A stretch of DNA of 8,350 nucleotides from Planctomycetaceae bacterium. Lineage in GTDB: Bacteria > Planctomycetota > Planctomycetia > Pirellulales > JAEUIK01. The notes under the pieces are model-generated. The model did not search any database. It saw only the letters and a program-made list of their open reading frames with translations, and was not told where the DNA came from. Shown one piece after another: positions 1 to 8,018 of the stretch. The position numbers and the translations under genes are program-made. How positions within the stretch are numbered: the stretch's first letter is position 1; every line of letters begins with the position of its first letter. The DNA lies in NCBI GenBank assembly GCA_016793185.1, contig JAEUIK010000503.1, forward strand, positions 1-8,350, given 5' to 3'.

Positions 1-2217
1 GGGACTGGATCCACTCGCGAGACCCGTGATGCCGAACAAACGGCGTGCGTCCGTAATCGGCGATTCGGGCTGCAGCTCGACGTAAACCAGGTCGTAGGTC
101 TTCACGGCCTCGGCCAACGGCTCGTCGCCCAGCTCCTTGACATCGACCCAAATCTTCAGCAGCTTGAGCTTCTTCTGGATAGCGCGGGCGGCGAGGCGGG
201 CGACTTCCGTCGGAGGAATCGCCAGTCGCAACGGAGGTGCGCTGGCGAGCCGCGACGCGACCTCGGCCGGCTGGGTGCCGGCGTCGTCTCCGCCCGCGGC
301 GCGGGGCTCGGCCGGCGCGGTCGCCGTCGGCGATTCCTGCGCCGTCCCTTGCTGCTCGAGCGCAAGTTCTTTCGCCGCGATCTCGGCCAGGGTCATCGCC
401 ATCCGCGGTTCGTACGGCCGCACCTCCACTTGCTCGTTGTAGGCGTATCCCCAGGGAAAGGGCCCGCTGGTCACCCGGGTGTCGGCCAACTGCCCGCCGC
501 GGAGCAGTTGCACGCGTAGAATGGCTTCGCGATTGAGGCCATAGACCAAGGCGCGGCGGAACAGTCGTTTCGCCAACAGGGGGTGCTGCAGGTTGGGAAT
601 CAACACATGCACCGTGGGGGCCGCGTAGGGCTGCACCACGACGCCCGAAATCGTCGCGGCCGTCGCGACGTCCCACGGATTGAGCCGGTCGACGAGCAAC
701 ACCTCGCCGCGATCCAGAGCTCCGAGCGCGGACATGCCCTTCGCAAACGTTTGCTCGACAATCTCTCCCGGCCCCGCCGCGCCGGGTCCGCGAACCTTTT
801 CGTTCGCGACAAACCGGACGATCTGCGGCGTTTGCTCGGCGATTTCGAACGGGGCAATCGCGGGAAGATCCCACTTGCCCGTGGCCGGGTCGCGCACCAG
901 CGGGGGATGATCCAGCAGCACCTCGGGGCGCACGTGGGCCCGCCGCAACGAGAGATCGACGTCGTACACCCCCCGCACGGTGACCCGCTCGACGAACTCG
1001 CCCAAGAGCGAGTCAGGGTCGTCGCGGAGGCGCTGCAAAATGTATTGCGAGAGATCATATCCCGTATAGGGGCGGCCGTCGGTTTGCCTGAGTTCGGGCT
1101 TGAGGCGAAAGTTCAGTTCGAGGCCCAGCTCGCCGATCGAGAACTCGCCAAACGGCGACGCATAGACGCCCCCTTCCTCGCCGTAGCCGGTCAGCTCCAG
1201 CAGCGAACGCGCGCGCAGACGTTCCGTGCGCCGGGCACTCCAGTCGGTCAGGGGGTCGCGCGACGAAGGCCGGAGCGGTTGGGTGACGGCCACGTTCAAC
1301 GCGGGACTGCGGCGAAACAGTTCCTGAGCCAGCCCGCGCGCCTGCTCGTCGGCCGGCCAGCGTTCCAACGCCGCAAAGACATGCTGCCGTGCGAGCTGCA
1401 GCCGGCCCTCGGCCGCCTCGGTCCGGGCTTGCGCGATCAGCTCGCCGGCCTGCGACTCGAAGAGTTGCTGCCACTTCAGACCGCTGGGTTCCTGCGGAAA
1501 ACGTTTGCGGAGCTGGTGCAGCCGGTTCCGGGCGCCCACGAAATCGCCAGCGGCGACCAATGGCTCCAGCACTTTGTCGGTCGCGGCTCCCCAGGCGCGA
1601 TCGAGCCCCGGGAAATCGGGATTGCGCTGGTGCAATTCGTCGAGCACCGCCAGCGCCTCCGCGTATTTCTTGCGCCGTTGGCAATCCCGGGCATCGGCGA
1701 ACAGATACTTTTCCGTCGCGGCTTTCAAGTCGGGCTGATCGGGTCGATTCCGCTCAAGGTAATCGAAGTAGGCGAACGCCTCGGCCAGCTTGCCCGCCGC
1801 CACGAGCTGCTCCGCTTCGTCGAGGATCAAGCGATCAAACGACTTGATTTCGACGATATCGCGCCAGGCCACCGAGTATTCCTCGGTCGGCTTGTCGAGC
1901 AACCGGACGATCAGCTTATCGCCGGGGCGCGGATTCTCGGGGCGCCGCCCTCCTTGAAACTCGATCGGGCAGACTTTGATGACTTTTTTGTCGGAGAGCT
2001 CGACCTGGTCAAAAGCCGGCAGTTCGAACAGCCGGGGCTCGGCCGCCGGAGCTTGGGTGCCGAGCCCTCCCCAAACTGCCCAGCCGGCGAGTACGATCCC
2101 CCTCAGCTCCACGGACCAGGGACGCCAGCGCCGGCTTGGCTGGCACGGCGCCGAACGGCGCTGGCGACGTCGCCCCGTCGCGATGCAGCTCCCGGCAGTG
2201 GCGCGTTGCAGCAACAT
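1..2217 (-). CDS. Exported TPR-like/family 5 solute-binding fusion protein (partial, C-terminus off the left edge)
   Basis: An uninterrupted frame of 739 codons runs from ATG 2217 to base 1 without a stop, so the C-terminus is missing. Residues about 37-58 are a hydrophobic stretch ending in Ala-Pro-Ala-Ala, which fits a signal peptide with a long Arg-rich n-region. There is no lipobox cysteine. Residues about 130-300 are amphipathic helices of TPR style, for example around EALAVLDELHQRNPDFPGL. From about 335 onward it resembles the SBP_bac_5 (DppA/OppA) family: GRPYTGYDL at 381-389 matches the family's 'G-x-x-LTAxDV' motif, LGALDRGEVLLVD at 498-510 matches 'LxxGExDIVD', and RRALVYGLNREAIL at 554-567 matches the 'RQAxxYAIDREAI' signature. 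In that family the domain binds peptides or similar solutes for an ABC importer, but no permease is visible here. It starts 20 bases after the kinase stop, so co-transcription is likely. The ATG is preferred because of GGGGAGAG 9 bases upstream. GTG 2112 would give a shorter signal peptide but lacks a ribosome binding site. The ligand is unknown. Confidence 0.85.
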   Translation of the reverse strand, partial: MLLQRATAGSCIATGRRRQRRSAPCQPSRRWRPWSVELRGIVLAGWAVWGGLGTQAPAAEPRLFELPAFDQVELSDKKVIKVCPIEFQGGRRPENPRPGDKLIVRLLDKPTEEYSVAWRDIVEIKSFDRLILDEAEQLVAAGKLAEAFAYFDYLERNRPDQPDLKAATEKYLFADARDCQRRKKYAEALAVLDELHQRNPDFPGLDRAWGAATDKVLEPLVAAGDFVGARNRLHQLRKRFPQEPSGLKWQQLFESQAGELIAQARTEAAEGRLQLARQHVFAALERWPADEQARGLAQELFRRSPALNVAVTQPLRPSSRDPLTDWSARRTERLRARSLLELTGYGEEGGVYASPFGEFSIGELGLELNFRLKPELRQTDGRPYTGYDLSQYILQRLRDDPDSLLGEFVERVTVRGVYDVDLSLRRAHVRPEVLLDHPPLVRDPATGKWDLPAIAPFEIAEQTPQIVRFVANEKVRGPGAAGPGEIVEQTFAKGMSALGALDRGEVLLVDRLNPWDVATAATISGVVVQPYAAPTVHVLIPNLQHPLLAKRLFRRALVYGLNREAILRVQLLRGGQLADTRVTSGPFPWGYAYNEQVEVRPYEPRMAMTLAEIAAKELALEQQGTAQESPTATAPAEPRAAGGDDAGTQPAEVASRLASAPPLRLAIPPTEVARLAARAIQKKLKLLKIWVDVKELGDEPLAEAVKTYDLVYVELQPESPITDARRLFGITGLASGSSP

Positions 2218-2226
2218 CCGGACCGT

Positions 2227-2234
2227 CTCTCCCC
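2227..2234 (-). promoter_or_regulatory. Ribosome binding site supporting ATG 2217
   Basis: Read on the minus strand, GGGGAGAG lies 9 bases before the ATG at 2217 and next to the kinase stop (2238-2240). It supports ATG 2217 as the start of the solute-binding fusion gene. The alternative GTG at 2112 has no comparable purine-rich stretch. Confidence 0.55.
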
Positions 2235-2237
2235 GAC

Positions 2238-5200
2238 TCAGAACGGCAAGATCACCAACAGGGTTCCGTCGCTGGCGGAGAGCAGCAGCCGTGCGCCAGC
2301 GAGAACGGGGCCGGCATTGAGGGTTTCGCCCACCTCGATCGTGGCTTGCTCGGCCCCGGTTTGCGGGTCGAAGCGCCACACCTTGCCGCGCCGCGACGCA
2401 CCCCAGAGCGACCCGTCGAACTCGATCGGCACGCTGGCCAGCGGCCCCGCCGGCAGAGCAACCTGCCAGCGAATCTTCCCCTGCGGATCAACGCAGATCA
2501 GCTCATCGCGATCGGTCGCCAACAGCAGTTGATTTCCCACGGCAACCGGTCCGAGCACAACATTCCCGGCAACGGGCAAGGGCTCGAGCGGCTCCAGGCC
2601 CGGAAGGCGAAAGCGGAGCAGTTGCCCCGACTCGGTCGCGCCACACACCACGTCTTCGACCACTCCGAGTGCCGAAACGATGGGAGAGGGGGTTTCGGCG
2701 GCGGCCGCCGCCGCCAGGTGGGGCTGTGGACGTGGCTGGATCTCGACTCGGTAGAGTTTCGAGTGACCGTCGGCAATCACGAACTGCTTGTCGTTCAAGA
2801 CGAGCGGAGCCGTCCAACGAAAACGCTCGCCACCGCGTTGCGCCGGCTGGAACGGTCCCAGGCGAGCTTCGCCCGACTCGGGGTCGATCACCAGCACTTG
2901 CCCTCCGCCGGTGGGAATGAGCAAACCGCCGGCGAAGGCCGCGAAGGAGTTGACCGCCGCGTCGGGGAGCTTGAGCAGACTGAGGGTTGACGCGGACGGG
3001 CCGACATTGGCAACGCAGATTTGATCAGGCACGTCAGGGATCCGAAACGCCGCCTTGGTGGGCGGCAACCACGTCGCAGGCGCAGCCACGGCCAGCTCGG
3101 CGGGCGGATTCGTCAGTTTCGCGGCCGGCTGGGCAACGCTGCGCTCGTCGCGCTGGGCCGCGTCGGCCGAATACAAACCTCCGGCGGCGGTCACGGCCCA
3201 GATTCGATCTCCCTCGACCACAGGGCCGCCGGATAAGGGACTCGCCAACGTCGCCCTCCAGGCCGCACGACCGGCCGCCGTATCGACGCAGGCCAGCGAC
3301 ATCCCGTCAAAGCCCGGGCGGACGCTTCCGTAATAAAGCTGCCCCCCGGCCACCTGCAGCGGCTGGGCGCATAACTCCTTCTGCTGCTGCACCCAGTCGG
3401 GCTTGAACTGCCCGCGCGCCCCCTGCACCGTGTAGGACGTGAGCTGGTCAGACCCTACCCAGAGCTTTTCGCCGCGGACCGCGAAATGGTGCGGGGTGTG
3501 CGCCGTGGACCTGGCGGGCAAGGCAATCAGCTGCGAGAGCGGACTGGCCTTGTCGGGGGTGCCAATCTCAAACAGGTAGAGCGCCCCGCGATCGGTGACC
3601 ACATAGAGGCTCCGCTCGACGACCAGCGGCGGCGCTTGCACGTGCCCTTCGAGCGGCAATTGCTGCAGCGAGCTGATCCCGAGTCCCTGTTCATCCGTCA
3701 ACAAAACGTGCAGGGTCGCGTTATCGACGCTGTCGTTGACCGCGACGATTAAGAAGCGTCCCGCCGCGACGGGCGGGGCGGCGATCGTCCCCAGTTCATG
3801 CCCAAGGTAGAACACCTCCTCGCACTTCTCGCCGTTGGCGGCAAGCACAAACAGATTCGAGTGGTCGGCCACCTGATAGAGATGTCGCTGTCGCCGGTCG
3901 GCCACCGGTGCGACCTGCAGGGGTTGCGGCAACTGCAGCGCCGCCGCGACCGCGCCCGACTCGAGTTCGAACCAGTTGAGTTCTCCATTGGCCCCGGGCA
4001 CAACGCACCGCTCGGCGAGCAGGCAGCCCGCGGCCGCGGGCGTCTCTCGGCAAGGCGTCCGCCACACGACGGCTCCTGTTTGCCGGTTGACTCGGGTCAC
4101 GGCACTGCGAACCGTGTCGGTCAGGATCAGATCGTGCTGCTTGTCAGCCGCGGTGGCCAGCGGCAGCCACTGCACGTCGAAACCGACGTGCCGCCGCCAG
4201 AGGAGATTGCCCGTGGCGCTCTCGACGCCCCAGACCGAGCCGCCGGCGAGCCCCAGCACGACGGGCGTGTCGGTCGCCGCGCGGCTTTCACCCTCGGTCG
4301 AGGCGAAACCAACGCTGGCGACCACCGGGCTGGCCGGTTCGCCAGCTTGCGTCTGCGGCAGGTCGGACACAACCTTGACGCGCGATTGTTCGGCTTGTGC
4401 CACGGCGCGAATCGCGGTCTGCAAACGTTCATCGGCCGCCAGATCGGGATAGACCTTGAGCAGTTCCCGGCGCGCCTGGTAGGCCGTGGCAGTCGTGCCA
4501 CTCTGGGCGGCCTGCTGCATGGTCTCGACGGCCTTGTCGAGCGAAACCTGGCGCGCCAGTTGCCGGCTCGTGGCGTCGAGCGAGGCCGAAATGGCCTGCA
4601 GCCGCTGCCCGGCGCGCAGATTCTTGGGGACGTAGCGATTGACGAGTTCGAGCATCGCCCGAGCTTGCTCGACGCACTGGGGCTCCTGCTTCGCGCCCGC
4701 TTGTTGGGCGAGCCCCTCGGCAATCGTGGGGATCAGCGACGCCAACTCCTCCTGCACCTCGGGGAACTTCGGCTCGCGCGAAATCTCTCCCAAGACCTGG
4801 CTGGCGGTATCGGCAGCCTTGAGCCATTCGGTCTTCAGGTCGGCCACCTGGCGGATCTGAATCAAGCCGCGCCGCGCACGCGCGAAGCTCGCTTGCTCGT
4901 CCTTGGGAAAATCCTTGAGAAAGTTGTCGTATTCGCGCAGTGCCTGGGCATAGTTCCCGCCGCGGTAGCTGTCGTTGGCCAGGGTGAGCCGGGCCGCGCT
5001 CCCCTGATGATAGTTGGCCCACAGCAGCGCGCCGCCGGCGAGGGCCAGCAATACCACAGCCGCACCGGACCACATCAACAGCGGCGAATCCCACACGTTG
5101 CGCCCGCCCGATTTCGACAACCCCTTCCGGGCCGCGGGGGCGCCGACAGCTTGTCGACCGCCGGCGGCGAGGAGGGCTTCGTCGCTGTCGGCCAACCCAG

Positions 5201-6632
5201 CGAGCGGACGGTCGTCGCGACGCCGCGCACGCGCCGGCTCATGTTTCTTGGGCGCCGTCGCCGGGTGGGAGGGCTTCGCCTCTTTCGGCTTCGAGGGCAG
5301 AGCGGCAGACTTGGACGGCGCCGGCGGCGTCTCCATGACGACCGCCGCCGGACGGCTGGCAGGCAGAGGACGCGGGTCATCGTCGAGCGGGGCCAGCCCA
5401 ATGTCCTCGTCGTCGGCCCGGCGCGGAGTCGGCGCGGGCGTAGGGGGCGCGCCATCCTCGCGCAGCGGCGCGACCGCGAAATCGCGGAAGAACTCTTCGA
5501 GACTGGCATCGGCGTCCGCCTCGAGGGCGTCGGCCGTTGATTGCGGGGGTGTCGGCCGACCGCGAAACATCTCCAGCGATTCTCGCTCGCCCAGCGTCGA
5601 CGCCGCGAACGGGGCCAGAGCCGCAGCGACTTCCGCGGGCGTCTGGTAGCGCTCCGCCGGATCTCTTGCGAGCATCTTGGCCACGACCGCTTCGAGTTCG
5701 GCCGGAACTTCCGGCCGGAGTGTTCGAATCAACGGCGCCGGCTTGTTGGCGCGTGCGAGGAGCTTCTCCATGGTGTTGGTGCCGCCGTAGGGGAGGCGGC
5801 CCGCCAGGAGCTTGAAGAGGCTGCAGCCAAGGCTGAAGATGTCGGCACGAATATCCGCCTGCTTGAAGTTCTCGGCGGCTTCGGGGGCGATGTAATCGGG
5901 GGTGCCGATGGTTTGCCCCATCCGCGTCAGGCCGCCATCCTCTTGCGTTTCGCTGACGAAGCGGGCCAACCCCAGATCAAGAATCTTGACGCTCGGCCAG
6001 TCGGCCTCGGGGTTCCAGGTGAGGAGGAGGTTCACCGGCTTGATGTCGCGATGCACCATGCCCTTGCCGTAGGCGTGTCCGAGTCCGACGGCCGCCTGCA
6101 GGGCAAATTCGCAAGCCGCCGCCACCGGGAGCGGTCCCCGCGCCAGCAGCCACTGATTGAGGTCGTAGCCGTCGGCGTACTCCATCACCAGAAAGTGCGT
6201 CTGGCCGACGCAATCGGCGTCGTGGGCCGTGATGATGTTGGGGTGGTTCAGCGCGGCCGCGGTCTTCACCTCGCGATTGAATCGCGCCACCGCTTGCGGC
6301 TTGTCGAGGAGGTCGGGATTCATGATCTTCAGCGCCACGATGCGATCCATGACCGCGTGCCGCGCCTTGAAAACGACTCCCATGCCCCCTTTGCCGATGC
6401 TATCGAGGAGCTTGTAGCGCCCCAGATAAAAGGCGCTTCGCCCGGCGAGCAGCTTGTTGGCCTGCCAGAGGGTCAAGTACTCCTTGTCGACCAGCCACTT
6501 GGCGACGCTCCGCGGGTCGATACTTTGCTTGCCGTCGGCGACGCGCTGCTTGACGCGCGCCAAGAGGTCGGCCGGCAGCAGATTGCTCTGCTCGAGCGCG
6601 CGGAGAAATGCGTCGATCTTGATCGCAGCCAT
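2238..6632 (-). CDS. Membrane Ser/Thr protein kinase with external TPR-like and PQQ-type propeller domains
   Basis: This 1464-residue protein phosphorylates Ser/Thr and probably senses something outside the membrane. Residues 1-70 are a helical head. The kinase domain spans about 73-335: glycine loop G80-K-G-G-M-G85, ATP lysine K102 in VALK, catalytic loop HRDIKPVN at 194-201 with D196, K198 and N201, metal-binding D219 in DLG (instead of DFG), GTPDYIAPE at 243-251, and D264 in DIFSLG. All key catalytic residues are present, so it should be active. T236, T241 and T244 are candidate activation-loop phosphosites. Residues 345-510 are a disordered Pro/Ala/Lys/Arg-rich linker. Residues about 517-539 form the single membrane span. 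Residues about 545-755 are helical, with a TPR-like unit at 545-580. Residues about 775-1464 contain repeated PQQ/quinoprotein-like blades such as VESATGNLLWRR, RVNRQTGAVVWR, CVDTAAGRAAWRA and RFDPQTGAEQA. The order of domains places the kinase inside and the propeller outside. ATG 6632 has GAGG 5 bases upstream. The domain order is common among planctomycete kinases; the ligand and substrates are unknown. Confidence 0.95.
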   Translation of the reverse strand: MAAIKIDAFLRALEQSNLLPADLLARVKQRVADGKQSIDPRSVAKWLVDKEYLTLWQANKLLAGRSAFYLGRYKLLDSIGKGGMGVVFKARHAVMDRIVALKIMNPDLLDKPQAVARFNREVKTAAALNHPNIITAHDADCVGQTHFLVMEYADGYDLNQWLLARGPLPVAAACEFALQAAVGLGHAYGKGMVHRDIKPVNLLLTWNPEADWPSVKILDLGLARFVSETQEDGGLTRMGQTIGTPDYIAPEAAENFKQADIRADIFSLGCSLFKLLAGRLPYGGTNTMEKLLARANKPAPLIRTLRPEVPAELEAVVAKMLARDPAERYQTPAEVAAALAPFAASTLGERESLEMFRGRPTPPQSTADALEADADASLEEFFRDFAVAPLREDGAPPTPAPTPRRADDEDIGLAPLDDDPRPLPASRPAAVVMETPPAPSKSAALPSKPKEAKPSHPATAPKKHEPARARRRDDRPLAGLADSDEALLAAGGRQAVGAPAARKGLSKSGGRNVWDSPLLMWSGAAVVLLALAGGALLWANYHQGSAARLTLANDSYRGGNYAQALREYDNFLKDFPKDEQASFARARRGLIQIRQVADLKTEWLKAADTASQVLGEISREPKFPEVQEELASLIPTIAEGLAQQAGAKQEPQCVEQARAMLELVNRYVPKNLRAGQRLQAISASLDATSRQLARQVSLDKAVETMQQAAQSGTTATAYQARRELLKVYPDLAADERLQTAIRAVAQAEQSRVKVVSDLPQTQAGEPASPVVASVGFASTEGESRAATDTPVVLGLAGGSVWGVESATGNLLWRRHVGFDVQWLPLATAADKQHDLILTDTVRSAVTRVNRQTGAVVWRTPCRETPAAAGCLLAERCVVPGANGELNWFELESGAVAAALQLPQPLQVAPVADRRQRHLYQVADHSNLFVLAANGEKCEEVFYLGHELGTIAAPPVAAGRFLIVAVNDSVDNATLHVLLTDEQGLGISSLQQLPLEGHVQAPPLVVERSLYVVTDRGALYLFEIGTPDKASPLSQLIALPARSTAHTPHHFAVRGEKLWVGSDQLTSYTVQGARGQFKPDWVQQQKELCAQPLQVAGGQLYYGSVRPGFDGMSLACVDTAAGRAAWRATLASPLSGGPVVEGDRIWAVTAAGGLYSADAAQRDERSVAQPAAKLTNPPAELAVAAPATWLPPTKAAFRIPDVPDQICVANVGPSASTLSLLKLPDAAVNSFAAFAGGLLIPTGGGQVLVIDPESGEARLGPFQPAQRGGERFRWTAPLVLNDKQFVIADGHSKLYRVEIQPRPQPHLAAAAAAETPSPIVSALGVVEDVVCGATESGQLLRFRLPGLEPLEPLPVAGNVVLGPVAVGNQLLLATDRDELICVDPQGKIRWQVALPAGPLASVPIEFDGSLWGASRRGKVWRFDPQTGAEQATIEVGETLNAGPVLAGARLLLSASDGTLLVILPF

Positions 6633-6637
6633 GGCAG

Positions 6638-6641
6638 CCTC
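6638..6641 (-). promoter_or_regulatory. Ribosome binding site of the kinase gene
   Basis: Read on the minus strand, GAGG ends 5 bases before ATG 6632. It lies just downstream of the inverted repeats at 6642-6673, so folding of those bases could affect its access; that effect is inference. Confidence 0.4.
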
Positions 6642-6673
6642 AACGGGCCGACTTCGTGCCGGCCCCGCCCGTT
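6642..6673 (-). repeat. Overlapping inverted repeats upstream of the kinase start
   Basis: Two helices can form from shared bases. AACGGGC (6642-6648) is complementary to GCCCGTT (6667-6673), and GGGCCG (6645-6650) is complementary to CGGCCC (6660-6665). They overlap at 6645-6648, so they compete unless only the outer AAC/GTT pairs are kept. The element lies directly before the kinase ribosome binding site. No terminator-like T-run follows. It could be a leader structure that modulates translation, or chance pairing in GC-rich DNA. Confidence 0.35.
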
Positions 6674-6751
6674 CTCGATTTCCGGTATCTTCGCGGTGCG
6701 GCGATCCCGGCTCCCGCAGAGGGAGTGAGAACGACCGCGACCGGCCAATTC

Positions 6752-6780
6752 AGTCTAGCAGCCGGGGGTCCCGGTCCCCA
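6752..6780 (-). promoter_or_regulatory. Possible weak extended -10 promoter for the kinase gene
   Basis: Read on the minus strand, TGCTAGACT (6752-6760) resembles an extended -10 element, with TAGACT matching four of six consensus bases. Seventeen bases upstream, TGGGGA (6775-6780) matches the -35 consensus at only three of six. It would place transcription about 110 bases before the kinase ATG. A match of this quality can arise by chance, and planctomycete promoters are poorly defined. Confidence 0.2.
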
Positions 6781-6805
6781 GCGGTTCGCGGCGGGCCGAC
6801 AGCCC

Positions 6806-7507
<702 letters not shown>

Positions 7508-7515
7508 GGACGGGG

Positions 7516-7521
7516 TTCCTC
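7516..7521 (-). promoter_or_regulatory. Ribosome binding site that decides the GTG start at 7507
   Basis: GAGGAA on the minus strand lies 8 bases before GTG 7507 and overlaps the TGA stop (7520-7522) of the upstream ExbD gene. This supports the GTG start and suggests that ribosomes finishing the first ExbD can reinitiate on the second. Confidence 0.65.
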
Positions 7522-8014
7522 AATCGGCCTCGAGGACCGCCACGTGCAGCGTAACGCCTTCGACTTGCCCCGCGGCGCGCGCCACGCGGGCAACATCGCG
7601 ATGGTGTACGGTGCGCTCCGCCTTGACGAGCACGGCCGTGCGATGATCCGCACGAGCCGCCTCGATGTACTCGCGAATGCTTTCTTCTTGCGCGCGAAGA
7701 TCGTCCGGCAGCGAATCGCCGCCCACGGTGTCGGCCAGGTAGACGCGGGCGAGTCCCGGCGCCTTGCGGTCGGCCAGCGTGATAATCACGGCGTCCTGCT
7801 CGCTGACTCCCTTGCCGTACCTGGCCGCCGGCAGTTCGACGCCGGACTTCTGGTTGATGCCGGTGACCATGAAGAAGATCAGCAACAGAAACGTGACGTC
7901 GATCATCGGCGTCATGTCGATGCCTTCATCGGGATCCGGCCGGCGGCGCGGCAGGACCGGCCCCTCGTCGACGGGATCCTCGGCGTCAAGCGGTGATTCA
8001 GCCACGGCGGTCAT
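7520..8014 (-). CDS. exbD: ExbD/TolR-family biopolymer transport protein
   Basis: This 164-residue protein is close to the normal ExbD/TolR size. A short charged cytoplasmic tail (1-32) is followed by DMTPMIDVTFLLLIFFMV at 33-50, the family hallmark. D39 corresponds to the proton-carrying aspartate of ExbD (Asp25 in E. coli), and the membrane span covers about 37-53. The periplasmic part (about 55-164) ends in a region resembling the ExbD/TolR C-terminal fold (AVLVKAERTVHHRDVARV at 127-144). With the ExbB/TolQ-type partner encoded just upstream, it should form a complex that uses proton flow to do mechanical work on envelope proteins. ATG 8014 lies 4 bases after the partner's stop, and its probable ribosome binding site (AGGAG, 8028-8032) is inside the partner's coding sequence, so translation is probably coupled. 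ExbD cannot be told from TolR by sequence inspection, and no tonB, tolA or tolB is visible here. Confidence 0.93.
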   Translation of the reverse strand: MTAVAESPLDAEDPVDEGPVLPRRRPDPDEGIDMTPMIDVTFLLLIFFMVTGINQKSGVELPAARYGKGVSEQDAVIITLADRKAPGLARVYLADTVGGDSLPDDLRAQEESIREYIEAARADHRTAVLVKAERTVHHRDVARVARAAGQVEGVTLHVAVLEAD

Positions 8015-8018
8015 CGTT

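Larger units (their letters stand above)
6633..6805 (-). other. Intergenic region between the zinc-ribbon ExbD gene and the kinase gene
   Basis: These 173 bases are the only sizeable gap in the window, and I see no coding sequence in them. Besides the repeats at 6642-6673 they hold three small inverted repeats: GGGC/GCCC (6793-6805, 4 bp stem, directly after the ExbD stop), CCGGG/CCCGG (6762-6774, 5 bp stem, 3-base loop) and CTCCC/GGGAG (6711-6725, 5 bp stem, 5-base loop). None is followed by a run of T on the minus strand, so no intrinsic terminator is supported. Transcription may read through, or the kinase may have its own promoter here. Confidence 0.6.

Noticed and set aside
600..1684. 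Minus-strand frames at 600-1058 and 1055-1684
   Set aside because: They are in a different minus-strand frame from the 1-2217 gene. Only the latter gives a continuous product with solute-binding family motifs.
583..2532. Plus-strand open frame of 649 codons
   Set aside because: It lies opposite the binding-protein gene and the end of the kinase gene. Its translation shows no recognisable domain, while the minus strand shows clear families across the same bases. Long antisense frames are expected at this GC content.
2698..2715. GCC/GGC triplet tract as a microsatellite repeat
   Set aside because: It encodes six alanines in the kinase propeller (residues 1307-1312) and is too short and too ordinary in GC-rich DNA to call a repeat element.
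3798..6728. Two adjoining long plus-strand open frames (3798-5540 and 5541-6728)
   Set aside because: Both lie opposite the kinase gene, whose catalytic motifs and propeller repeats are unmistakable. The plus-strand products are rich in Arg, Gly and Leu without motifs, as shadow frames are.
6762..6774. CCGGG/CCCGG hairpin as terminator of the ExbD operon
   Set aside because: The stem is only 5 bp and no T-run follows on the minus strand, so it does not qualify as an intrinsic terminator.
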